Assembly: GCA_028685755.1 (NCBI GenBank)
Contig: JAQUDJ010000008.1
Span: 29,655-84,926 of the forward strand
Length of the DNA: 55,272 bases
Direction of reading: 5' to 3'
Source of the DNA: Eubacteriales bacterium
GTDB lineage: Bacteria > Bacillota > Clostridia > Saccharofermentanales > UBA5734
The notes beneath the pieces were generated by a model. That model did no database searches and was not told the DNA's origin. It saw only the letters and a list, made by a program, of their open reading frames with translations. A program made the position numbers and the translations under genes. How positions within the stretch are numbered: the first letter of the stretch is position 1; each line of letters begins with the position of its first letter. Positions 40,095 through 48,888 of the stretch are shown one piece after another.

Positions 40095-40865
40095 ATGGAG
40101 ATAAGACGACTTGCACTCTTGATTGAATATGACGGCGCAGCTTTTCACGGCTTTCAAGAACAGGGTAATATTCGCACGGTACAAAAGGTGCTTACGGATG
40201 CCCTGACCGAGTTGACTGGGGAGTCAGATCTTGAAGTCTATTCGAGTAGCCGCACCGATCAGGGTGTGCATGCGCGTGGCCTTGTTTGTCATGTGGATAC
40301 CGCCTGCCCCGTGCCCGTCGAACGTTTGCCAATGGCTTTGAACAGCCATTTGCCCGATGACCTTGCCCTGATCAAAGCAGTTGAATGCCAGCCCGACTTC
40401 CATGCTAGACACGATGCGACTGGCAAAATCTATACCTACCGCTATTATCTTGCCAGTGCCCGACCGGTCGTCTGGCGAAACCTTGCCGCCCATGTCTTTG
40501 GTGGACTCGATATTGCTGCGATGCGCCGCGCGATCCCTTATTTAACGGGTACGCACGATTTTCATGCCTTTATGGACAGTAATAATAATCCGCGCCGCTC
40601 AACAATTAGGACGTTAGAGCAGCTCGAATTGCAAATTGACGGTCAAATGTTGACCTTGGTTGTTCGCGGCAATGGTTTTCTTTATCATATGGTGCGAATT
40701 TTGGCCGGTACATTATTATACGTCGGTCAGGGGCGACTTCAGCCAGAAGACTTGCCGGGAATCCTCATAGCCCGCGACCGCCGCAAAGCTGGAAAAACAA
40801 TGCCACCGCAAGGATTGTGCCTAGAACAGGTTTTTTATCCGACAAATCTCTTTAACGGAGGCTGA
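40095..40865 (+). CDS. truA: tRNA pseudouridine synthase A
   Basis: SSRTDQGVHARGLVCHVDT; FLYHMVRILAGTLLYVGQG. Confidence 0.96.
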   Translation: MEIRRLALLIEYDGAAFHGFQEQGNIRTVQKVLTDALTELTGESDLEVYSSSRTDQGVHARGLVCHVDTACPVPVERLPMALNSHLPDDLALIKAVECQPDFHARHDATGKIYTYRYYLASARPVVWRNLAAHVFGGLDIAAMRRAIPYLTGTHDFHAFMDSNNNPRRSTIRTLEQLELQIDGQMLTLVVRGNGFLYHMVRILAGTLLYVGQGRLQPEDLPGILIARDRRKAGKTMPPQGLCLEQVFYPTNLFNGG

Positions 40866-40867
40866 AC

Positions 40868-42319
40868 ATGTCGCAAATGCGTTGGACCGATCGGACAAAT
40901 ATGACATTATTGACTGATTTTTATGAGTTAACGATGTCCAAAGGCTATTTTGACCATGCAATGGTTGAAACGATCGCCTATTTCGACTTGTTCTTCCGAC
41001 AAGTCCCACAAGATGGCGGGTATGCAATTATGGCCGGCGTCGAACAAATGATCGACTATTTACAATCGCTCAAATTTTCAGAAGAAGATCTTGAATACCT
41101 TACAAATCAACACAATTTTGACCAGGCTTTCATCGATTACTTGCGACAATTTGCTTTCACGTGCGATGTGTGGGCGATTCCGGAGGGCACCCCCATTTTC
41201 CCGAATGAACCGATCGTCAAAGTCCGCGGTCCGATCATCCAAGCACAATTAATTGAAACGATGCTTTTAGTTACCATCAATCATCAAAGCCTCATTGCCA
41301 CCAAAACCGCCCGGATCGTCCGTGCCGCTAAAGGGCGCCCTGTCCTCGAATTTGGATCGCGACGGGCGCAAGGCTATGATGCTGCGGTGCTCGGAGCCCG
41401 GGCGGCTTATATTGCCGGGGTTGCCGGAACCTCTTGTACCTTGTGTGGGGAACACTTTAATATTCCGACTTTAGGGACGATGGCACATAGTTGGGTACAA
41501 GCCTTTGCCGACGAATTGACTGCTTTTAATGCATATGCCCGTTCTTTTCCACATGACACGGTTTTACTCGTAGACACTTATAACGTCTTAAAATCAGGTT
41601 TACCCAATGCCATTCGCACTGCCCACGAAGTCCTTGAACCTGCCGGCCATCGCTTAAAGGGCATTCGAATTGATAGTGGAGACTTGGCCTATCTGACAGT
41701 CAAAGCCCGCGAAATGCTTGATAGTGAAGGCCTGACAGACTGCAAAATAACTGTTAGCAATGCGCTGGATGAATACATCATTCGCGATCTAATCCAACAG
41801 GGTGCCGCAGTAGATTCGTTTGGTGTCGGCGAACGCCTGATTACGTCGCGTGCTGAACCTGTTTTTGGTGGCGTTTATAAATTAGCTGCGATCGAAGAAA
41901 ACGGACAAGTCATGCCCCGGATGAAATTTTCCGAGAATGCGACTAAAATCACGAACCCAAGCGATAAAGCTGTTTGGCGTTTTTATGATCGGACGAGTGG
42001 CAAAGCGATTGCGGATGTGATCACCTTGGCAGATGAGGTCATTGATGACAATCAACCCTATGAAATATTCGATCCGCTGCATACCTGGAAGCGTAAGACT
42101 TTGAATAATTTCACAGCCAGATCCTTACTCGAGCCCGTGTTTGTTAGGGGTCAACTTGTCTATCCACATAAAACGATTGAAGCAATCAGAAACGACTGTG
42201 CACGCGAATTAGAGCGACTTTGGGAGTCCCTCAAGCGTTTCGAAAATCCACAGAGTTATTACGTGGATCTCTCGCACAAGTTGTGGGAAACTCGCAATGA
42301 ATTACTGATTCAATTTTAA
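40868..42319 (+). CDS. pncB: Nicotinate phosphoribosyltransferase
   Basis: MTLLTDFYELTMSKGYFDH; EFGSRRAQGYDAAVLGARAAYIAGVAGTS; GIRIDSGDL. Confidence 0.94.
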   Translation: MSQMRWTDRTNMTLLTDFYELTMSKGYFDHAMVETIAYFDLFFRQVPQDGGYAIMAGVEQMIDYLQSLKFSEEDLEYLTNQHNFDQAFIDYLRQFAFTCDVWAIPEGTPIFPNEPIVKVRGPIIQAQLIETMLLVTINHQSLIATKTARIVRAAKGRPVLEFGSRRAQGYDAAVLGARAAYIAGVAGTSCTLCGEHFNIPTLGTMAHSWVQAFADELTAFNAYARSFPHDTVLLVDTYNVLKSGLPNAIRTAHEVLEPAGHRLKGIRIDSGDLAYLTVKAREMLDSEGLTDCKITVSNALDEYIIRDLIQQGAAVDSFGVGERLITSRAEPVFGGVYKLAAIEENGQVMPRMKFSENATKITNPSDKAVWRFYDRTSGKAIADVITLADEVIDDNQPYEIFDPLHTWKRKTLNNFTARSLLEPVFVRGQLVYPHKTIEAIRNDCARELERLWESLKRFENPQSYYVDLSHKLWETRNELLIQF

Positions 42320-42513
42320 TTAGGTATAAGTGACTGGTATCAGGCGTTGCCCGGATCAGACCGTAACACCTGACTTAAACGAAAAGGCAATTAGTGTGAT
42401 AAAATAAATCCCGATCAAATGGTGGGCGTAGGCTGATATAACATGAAGCACCGATGACCCGCCTAGAATTCATGAATCCAAGCTGCAAGCTGCAAACTGA
42501 AAGGAACAATTAC

Positions 42514-43005
42514 ATGGCAATTTTCGCAAACATTATCCTAGCAAACGACAAAAAAATTCGCGTCAAACTCGACCCGGTCAATGCACCGATCACTGTTGAG
42601 AATTTCACCAAGTTAGCCGAGGCTGGCTTTTACAATGGCTTGATTTTCCACCGCGTGATTAGCGGCTTTATGATTCAGGGTGGCTGCCCACAAGGTGTCG
42701 GTACCGGTGGTCCAGGTTACCAGATTAAGGGTGAATTCCAAAGCAACGGCGTCGCCAATAACCTTCGTCATGCCCGTGGCGTGCTTTCCATGGCTCGCTC
42801 CCAGCATCCCGATTCAGCCGGTTCACAGTTCTTCATCATGCATGCAGCTGCACCGCATCTTGACGGACAATATGCCGCTTTTGGCGAAGTTGTTGAAGGT
42901 CTTGACGTCGTTGATGAAATCGCAGCAGTCAAAACCGAGCGCGGTGATCGTCCACAAATTGAACAAAAAATGGCTCAAATTTTGATCGAACGAGACGACC
43001 AATAA
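42514..43005 (+). CDS. Peptidyl-prolyl cis-trans isomerase (cyclophilin type)
   Basis: FHRVISGFMIQGGCPQGVGTGGPGYQIKGEF; ATG 42514 after aaagg. Confidence 0.94.
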   Translation: MAIFANIILANDKKIRVKLDPVNAPITVENFTKLAEAGFYNGLIFHRVISGFMIQGGCPQGVGTGGPGYQIKGEFQSNGVANNLRHARGVLSMARSQHPDSAGSQFFIMHAAAPHLDGQYAAFGEVVEGLDVVDEIAAVKTERGDRPQIEQKMAQILIERDDQ

Positions 43006-43238
43006 GACAGAATGCACCAAAAATATCCAGTTTCATTGTCACAATGGCGACATTTAGGGAATAAGTCCGTAAAAGCTTGCTTAATGTGACAGGCCTGTGA
43101 TATTATTGCGCAAGGTCATAGTCTAGTCCATCCCGAGGAACCAGTCACCTGCTTTGAATTATTCGGACAGGTCATTCTGCGCCAATCTTCACAGAGGACG
43201 ATAGAAAATGTCCGTATTATTTAAAGGAGGCATACACC

Positions 43239-43415
43239 ATGCCGGATAAAACACTCAATTGCAAAGACTGTGGAGTAGAATTCATCTTCAGCGAAGGCGA
43301 ACAAGCTTTCTACGCTGAAAAGGGTTTCACCAATGAACCCCTCCGCTGCCCGGATTGCCGTCGCGCTCGCAAACAACAGCGCAACAACGAACGTTACAAC
43401 AACAACAGCTGGTAA
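43239..43415 (+). CDS. 58-aa zinc-ribbon protein (not in supplied ORF track)
   Basis: MPDKTLNCKDCGVEFIFSEGEQAFYAEKGFTNEPLRCPDCRRARKQQRNNERYNNNSW; SD aaaggagg; CxxC..CxxC; followed by terminator. Confidence 0.88.
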   Translation: MPDKTLNCKDCGVEFIFSEGEQAFYAEKGFTNEPLRCPDCRRARKQQRNNERYNNNSW

Positions 43416-43443
43416 TCCGCTGAACCGTTAAGCAACGTGAACA

Positions 43444-43476
43444 AAACCGCTCTGGCATGCCAGAGCGGTTTTTTTA
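43444..43476 (+). terminator. Rho-independent terminator
   Basis: AACCGCTCTGG-CATG-CCAGAGCGGTTTTTTT. Confidence 0.92.
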
Positions 43477-43518
43477 TTGGGAGGTCACACGGCTCGAAAT
43501 GGCCGGGGACCTCCCAAT
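43476..43518. repeat. Intergenic inverted repeat
   Basis: ATTGGGAGGTC ... GACCTCCCAAT, 11-bp perfect arms with 21-nt spacer. Confidence 0.7.
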
Positions 43519-43633
43519 TGTATGCACATACGTGGCACGTGTCAGACACCAAATGTCTGTCAAGTGGAATTTTAGGTAAACTTTGTGGAAATACCTGCAA
43601 AGAAAACGCATAAAGGATTTGGTAAGCTAAATT

Positions 43634-44557
43634 ATGATCAATACAAAGTGGATCCGAAGATTTAGTTTAGTTTTGAGTGTTGCTTTGGCAACATCAATCT
43701 TCATGGGGTGTACGCAACAGACCAATCTAAGGTATGCACTTTGCATCAGTCATCTGTCGAACAATTTCACCAATACCTTAGCGCGGGCAATCCGTGATCG
43801 AGCAGATGAATTGGGAATTGACTTAGTTGTGCTAGATGCTCAACAAAGTGTCGCACGTCAAGCGAACCAGATTGAGACGCTTGTGAACGATGGAATTGCC
43901 GGAATTATCATCGAACCGGCTGCAACTAAAGGTCTAGATGATGCGCTTGATCTTTGTGAGCAACAAGGTATACCCGTTGTGCTAGTTACCCAGCGGATTG
44001 CTAATGAAGCGACAATAGACTGCTTTGTTGGACCTGATTCCCGTGAGGGTGGCCGTTTACAAATGGCATACTGCTTAGAACAGCTTAACAATCAAGGTGA
44101 GATTGTGATTCTCCACGGCCCAGTTGGTGCTTCAGCTCAACAATTGCGCTATCTTGGCTACCATGATGTTTTACTTGGAAAGCCCGATGTGCAAATTGTG
44201 GCTGAACTCAATGCTGACTGGAGTGAATCCAAAGCCCAAGAAATTGTGGCAAATTGGTTAGCCGCCGGCAAACGATTCGATGCCGTGGTTGCGCAGAATG
44301 ATGAAATGGCCCTGGGAGCCCTTGCTGCGCTTGAAGCGATAGACCTTGCGGATCAAGTTGTCATCGTTGGCGTGGATGCTTCACCGGAAGCGATTAGTGC
44401 TGTCTACGCCGGCAAAATGTCCGCCACGATTTCGCAACAAACTGACCTACAGGGAACCCAAGCTTTAGATGCCTGCATTGCCCTTGCAAATCATCAAACC
44501 ATCCAAAAAGAAATATTTATCGATCAGCTTATCGTGTCAGAAGACAGTATCCATTGA
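43634..44557 (+). CDS. Sugar-binding lipoprotein (RbsB/periplasmic binding protein family)
   Basis: Lipobox-like SIFMGC; GIAGIIIEPAATKGLDDALDLCEQQGIPVVLV. Confidence 0.85.
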   Translation: MINTKWIRRFSLVLSVALATSIFMGCTQQTNLRYALCISHLSNNFTNTLARAIRDRADELGIDLVVLDAQQSVARQANQIETLVNDGIAGIIIEPAATKGLDDALDLCEQQGIPVVLVTQRIANEATIDCFVGPDSREGGRLQMAYCLEQLNNQGEIVILHGPVGASAQQLRYLGYHDVLLGKPDVQIVAELNADWSESKAQEIVANWLAAGKRFDAVVAQNDEMALGALAALEAIDLADQVVIVGVDASPEAISAVYAGKMSATISQQTDLQGTQALDACIALANHQTIQKEIFIDQLIVSEDSIH

Positions 44558-44580
44558 AGTCAAACGAGGAGGACGATTGT

Positions 44581-45048
44581 ATGCCGATCATCAAATATCG
44601 CGTCACACTGTCCCAATCAGATCGCCACAAACTAGAAGACCTTCTGAGCACTGGACGGTTGAATCGACGAACGAAGATGCATGCTGAAGTGCTTTTAATG
44701 GCGGATGAAAATTCTGCCAGTCATAAAATGAGTGAACAAGCGATCGCTAATAAGCTTGAAATCAACTCCCAGACCGTTCATACCATCCGCCGGCGATATG
44801 CGCAGCACGGACTTGAGGCCGCAATCAGTCGCAAACCTCGTCAGCCAACTGCGAATCGGACTCGAATAACACCGGAAGTTCGCAAGCAGATCATCGCATT
44901 GAGCCAGACAATACCACCAGCTGGCAAATCGCGCTGGACCCTGCGGCTGTTGGCACATCATGTGCGCGAGCAGCAAATCATCGACCGGATTTCACATGAG
45001 ACCATCGGCCAGGTCTTAAAAAGTGCGAGTCAACAAGGTATAATTTAG
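44581..45048 (+). CDS. Truncated IS630-type transposase N-terminal HTH protein lacking DDE domain
   Basis: YRVTLSQSDRHKLEDLLSTGR...SEQAIANKLEINSQTVHTIRRRYAQHGLEAAISRKPR...RWTLRLLAHHV...ISHETIGQVLKS then stop; ATG 44581 with SD gaggagga. Confidence 0.75.
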   Translation: MPIIKYRVTLSQSDRHKLEDLLSTGRLNRRTKMHAEVLLMADENSASHKMSEQAIANKLEINSQTVHTIRRRYAQHGLEAAISRKPRQPTANRTRITPEVRKQIIALSQTIPPAGKSRWTLRLLAHHVREQQIIDRISHETIGQVLKSASQQGII

Positions 45049-45072
45049 TCAAAAACGCGACAGGGGGACCGC

Positions 45073-46806
45073 ATGCATAGAAGCATCAAGTACCGCCTGT
45101 TTCGCTCGTTCGCGATACTCGTAGTTATTCCGACACTCATCGTCATCTTGACAATCAATTACTTCTATTTTTTAAATACACGTTTAACCATTACCAATCA
45201 GGGTAATGCCGTTGCCGCAGAAATCGAAACGAGCTTACTTGATCAATTTGCGCGCTATGAATCACTTTTAGACTTCATTGAGCATGACGCCATGGTGGTA
45301 GGATTCGCAGAAGATCAGGGTACAACACTTACGCATACTGAAAATGAAGGCGATCTGATACGATTGCTACAAGGCTATGCCAATAGCATTGAAGGGATTG
45401 ATAGCATAACGATCCTCTACACCAATCAATATCTTGTCAATTCAGCCTATCAATTTAATGAACTCAATGCGCTCAACTCACCTGCGATTTCAATCGATTC
45501 CGAATGGTATCAGACGTGTGCAATCAATCCAGAAAAAATGCAAATATTCAATTATCAGAGCGGTCAGAATCCAATGCTTTCTGAAAAGCCGCATTACACA
45601 AGCAGCTTGTCGTTTTGCAAAATGCTCAGAGACACCCATGGTCATCCGGTAGCTGTTGCAAACATCACCGTTCGCGGTGATTTTCTCGGTAAATTCCTAA
45701 CATCGGTTTATAGCCAACAAGGCGGCCAATCCTATCTCGTCACCACAGACCAGCTATTGGTCAATTCGCCACTCCATCTCAGTCAAATTACATCTCTAAA
45801 CAACCCACAATATCATGTGACTCGCCGGGCGATCCAAGGTCTACCACTGACAATTATTAATGTTTTGCCCTTAAGACCGTATAACAGCTCGCAGCTCACA
45901 TTTATTTTACTTGGGATTTTTTCGACTTTTGCATTTATGGTGCTCTATTTTGTACACGCACGATATACAAGCAAACAATTTTTACAACCAATCGACGATT
46001 TGCGTAAGTTGATGCAAGAAGCTCAAAAAGGCAATTTGAAGGTGTCTTTCGACCCCCATACCCACGATGAATTTGAAGAGTTGGCGATGAGCTTCAATCT
46101 CATGGTCTCAGAAATACGTGATCTCATCAGTCAGGTATATGTCGAGCAATCGAACAAACGCAAGGCAGAAATTGCCGCCCTCCGTGCACATATTAAGCCC
46201 CATTTTTTATATAACACACTCGATACCATTCACTGGATGGCGCGTCGCCGCGAAAATGATAAGATTGTCGAAGCGGTCGATGCCTTGTCAGACCTGTTTC
46301 GGGTCGGTTTTTCAAGTGACCATGAGCTTGGCACAGTTCGCAAAGAATTTACACATATCGAAAGTTACCTCAAAATTCAGAAGCTTCGTTATGAGGACAT
46401 TCTTGATTATGAGCTAATCATCGATCCATTGGCCACGGACTTGCCCCTGCAAATGACGATCTTACAACCGATTGTTGAAAATGCGCTTTATCATGGCATC
46501 AAGGAAAGTGGACGCAAAGGCAAAATTACGATTTCAGCTTATGTGGCAAACAAGGAATTGAACTTATGTGTTCATGACAATGGACAAGGCATGTCCCAAG
46601 AGATGCTTGAGACAATTCGCCTGCGACTCGTGTCGCCATCTGAAGAAAGTCCCAATCATGGGATTGGTCTCATGAATGTCCAAATGCGCCTAAATTTAAG
46701 CTACGGAGGTTCCTATGGCTTGTCAATTGAAAGTCGATTGAGTGAAGGTACGACCGTCTGTATTCATCATCCGATTCTCAATCAGACAACACCAGGAGTG
46801 ACATGA
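45073..46806 (+). CDS. Sensor histidine kinase (YesM/LytS-like, HAMP + His_kinase)
   Basis: ALRAHIKPHFLYNTLDTIHWMARR; N-box PIVENALYHGIKES; two TM segments. Confidence 0.9.
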   Translation: MHRSIKYRLFRSFAILVVIPTLIVILTINYFYFLNTRLTITNQGNAVAAEIETSLLDQFARYESLLDFIEHDAMVVGFAEDQGTTLTHTENEGDLIRLLQGYANSIEGIDSITILYTNQYLVNSAYQFNELNALNSPAISIDSEWYQTCAINPEKMQIFNYQSGQNPMLSEKPHYTSSLSFCKMLRDTHGHPVAVANITVRGDFLGKFLTSVYSQQGGQSYLVTTDQLLVNSPLHLSQITSLNNPQYHVTRRAIQGLPLTIINVLPLRPYNSSQLTFILLGIFSTFAFMVLYFVHARYTSKQFLQPIDDLRKLMQEAQKGNLKVSFDPHTHDEFEELAMSFNLMVSEIRDLISQVYVEQSNKRKAEIAALRAHIKPHFLYNTLDTIHWMARRRENDKIVEAVDALSDLFRVGFSSDHELGTVRKEFTHIESYLKIQKLRYEDILDYELIIDPLATDLPLQMTILQPIVENALYHGIKESGRKGKITISAYVANKELNLCVHDNGQGMSQEMLETIRLRLVSPSEESPNHGIGLMNVQMRLNLSYGGSYGLSIESRLSEGTTVCIHHPILNQTTPGVT

Positions 46807-48020
46807 TGAAATTTAAAGTATTGATTGCTGATGACGAGCGGGTAATCCGCGAAGGTATGGCTGCCCTAATCGATTGGGACAAATTGGGATTTGAGGTATG
46901 CTGTAAGGCCACAAACGGAATAGAAGCCTTGGCGATGATTGAAGAACACCGCCCAAATCTTCTATTGGTCGACATCCAAATGCCTCTATTAAATGGATTG
47001 CAGTTGATTGAAAAAGCACGTGAAGCTCAACCTGATTTGCTGTTTATCATTATCTCAGGGCACGATGAATTTGACTTTGCGCGCAAAGCAATCAATCTCG
47101 GTGTCCGCGACTATTTGCTCAAACCGGTCAAAGAGACTTTGCTATATGACTCAATCAATAAGATTCGCAATGAGCTTCTATTAAAAGCTCGGCAGCAGTC
47201 GCAATATAATTTCGCCATGTCGCAATTACAAAAGAATATGACAGTGTTGCGGGATCAATTCTTGCAACAATTAATCATAGGTCAGTTTGTGCAGGAAGAA
47301 GTTGATGAAATGCTCGCTTTCCACGAATTGCAGCATGGGTTTACGCATTTTTGCCTATTGCGGATCGACCGAACCACGTCCGGATTTTCGATGACAGGTG
47401 AATGGGACCGCCATTTGTTGCGCTTTGCGATGCAAAACATCTTTGAAGAAAAACTGAGCGAATGCGGCAACATGATTTGTACCGCTGATAATCAGAGTAA
47501 TTTATTTGCCTTGCTACGCATTGACCGACAGGATCAATGGCAGAACCTTAGCACGGTTTTGATGAAAGTCTTTCGCGAGACGTTGGGGATTGAAATTCGC
47601 TTGGACAAAGCTTGCTTTGGTGAAGACTGGACGTTGATCACCGACTATTATCAGGAATGGGTCAATGAGCAAATTAGACCATTGAACAGACTGACCGAGC
47701 GAGCAGTTGCCTACCTAGAACTACATTTCGGCGATCCGGAACTCTCATTTCGGCGGCTATGTGAAGCACTATTTGTTAGTTCGAGCTATTTAAGTAAAAT
47801 CTTCAAGCAAGACACGGGCGAAACGTTTGTTGACTATCTCACGAAGATTCGGATTCAAAAAGCCTTGCAATTGCTGGCTAACCCAGCGTTAAGAATGTAC
47901 GAGGTTGCTAATATGACTGGCTACAAATCGCAGCACTATTTTTCAGCTGCTTTCAAACGGATCTTAGGGGTTACGCCGTCTGAATATCGTGCCCGCAGTA
48001 GTAAGTCTGTGCTAGACTAA
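46803..48020 (+). CDS. AraC-type response regulator (YesN-like)
   Basis: Receiver MKFKVLIADDERVIREGM...LLVDIQMP; C-terminal AraC HTH MTGYKSQHYFSAAFKRILGVTPSEYR. Confidence 0.92.
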   Translation: MMKFKVLIADDERVIREGMAALIDWDKLGFEVCCKATNGIEALAMIEEHRPNLLLVDIQMPLLNGLQLIEKAREAQPDLLFIIISGHDEFDFARKAINLGVRDYLLKPVKETLLYDSINKIRNELLLKARQQSQYNFAMSQLQKNMTVLRDQFLQQLIIGQFVQEEVDEMLAFHELQHGFTHFCLLRIDRTTSGFSMTGEWDRHLLRFAMQNIFEEKLSECGNMICTADNQSNLFALLRIDRQDQWQNLSTVLMKVFRETLGIEIRLDKACFGEDWTLITDYYQEWVNEQIRPLNRLTERAVAYLELHFGDPELSFRRLCEALFVSSSYLSKIFKQDTGETFVDYLTKIRIQKALQLLANPALRMYEVANMTGYKSQHYFSAAFKRILGVTPSEYRARSSKSVLD

Positions 48021-48080
48021 ATCCGACATGCAGACTTGCTGGGGGAACACATTGATTTTACTGTGTATAGACTAATCGGA

Positions 48081-48827
48081 GTGAACGTGAGCCATCTTAA
48101 AATAGAAATCGATCAACTTCATTTTGCCTATCCGAATGGTCGCCAAATTTTGACAGATTTGTCACTTGTAATCGAACAAGGCGAATCAGTTGGAATAATT
48201 GGAGCTAATGGTGCAGGCAAATCGACCTTGCTACAATTACTCGTTGGGTTGCTGTTGCCGCAATCAGGGCGGATCATGGTCGGGCATACTCCACTAACCC
48301 CAAAAACGTTGCCCTGGATCAGGGAACGGATCGGTCTAGTCTTTCAAGACCCAGATGATCAATTGTTTTTACCGACAATCGGTGAAGACGTCGCCTTTGG
48401 CCCACGAAATCGTGGCCTCGATGAAGCCACCGTCAGTCAACTCGTTGAACACGCGCTAGCGAGCGTGAACCTCGCTGGTCTCCAAGATCGCCCACCTTAT
48501 CAATTATCCGGAGGCGAAAAAAAAGCTGCCTCTTTGGCAACCATTTTGGCGATGGAACCTGATGTCCTCGCACTCGATGAACCAACGGCGTCGCTTGACC
48601 CACGTGCCCGCCGCGAGGTGATTGAACTCCTCAAACAATTTAAGCACACGCGACTTGTCACAAGTCATGATCTTGATATGATCCTCGACGTCTGCGATCG
48701 GACTATCGTCTTGCAAGCTGGACGCATTATCGCCGATGGTCCTAGTAACAGTATCCTGACCGACGAGAAACTCTTGCAAGCTGCAGGCTTAGAACTGCCG
48801 CTTCGCTTACAGCCGCGGCCTTTTTGA
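48081..48827 (+). CDS. Orphan ECF-type/CbiO-like ABC ATPase
   Basis: IDQLHFAYPNGRQILTDLSLVI; GANGAGKSTLLQLLVGLL; VFQDPDDQLFLPTIGEDVAFGPRNRGL; probable GTG start 48081/48087. Confidence 0.85.
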   Translation: MNVSHLKIEIDQLHFAYPNGRQILTDLSLVIEQGESVGIIGANGAGKSTLLQLLVGLLLPQSGRIMVGHTPLTPKTLPWIRERIGLVFQDPDDQLFLPTIGEDVAFGPRNRGLDEATVSQLVEHALASVNLAGLQDRPPYQLSGGEKKAASLATILAMEPDVLALDEPTASLDPRARREVIELLKQFKHTRLVTSHDLDMILDVCDRTIVLQAGRIIADGPSNSILTDEKLLQAAGLELPLRLQPRPF

Positions 48828-48842
48828 CAGAAGTTCAAAAGC

Positions 48843-48881
48843 GGTGCCTGGCACTGAACTGACATTGAGCTGCCAGGCACC
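48843..48881. repeat. Inverted repeat of GGTGCCTGGCA between convergent genes
   Basis: GGTGCCTGGCA ... TGCCAGGCACC, 11-bp perfect arms, 17-nt loop. Confidence 0.85.
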
Positions 48882-48888
48882 GTCGCGA

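Noticed and set aside
42330-42400. Imperfect CAGGCGTTGC...GTAACACCTG hairpin after pncB
   Set aside because: Several mismatches and no T tract; cannot support a terminator call by eye.
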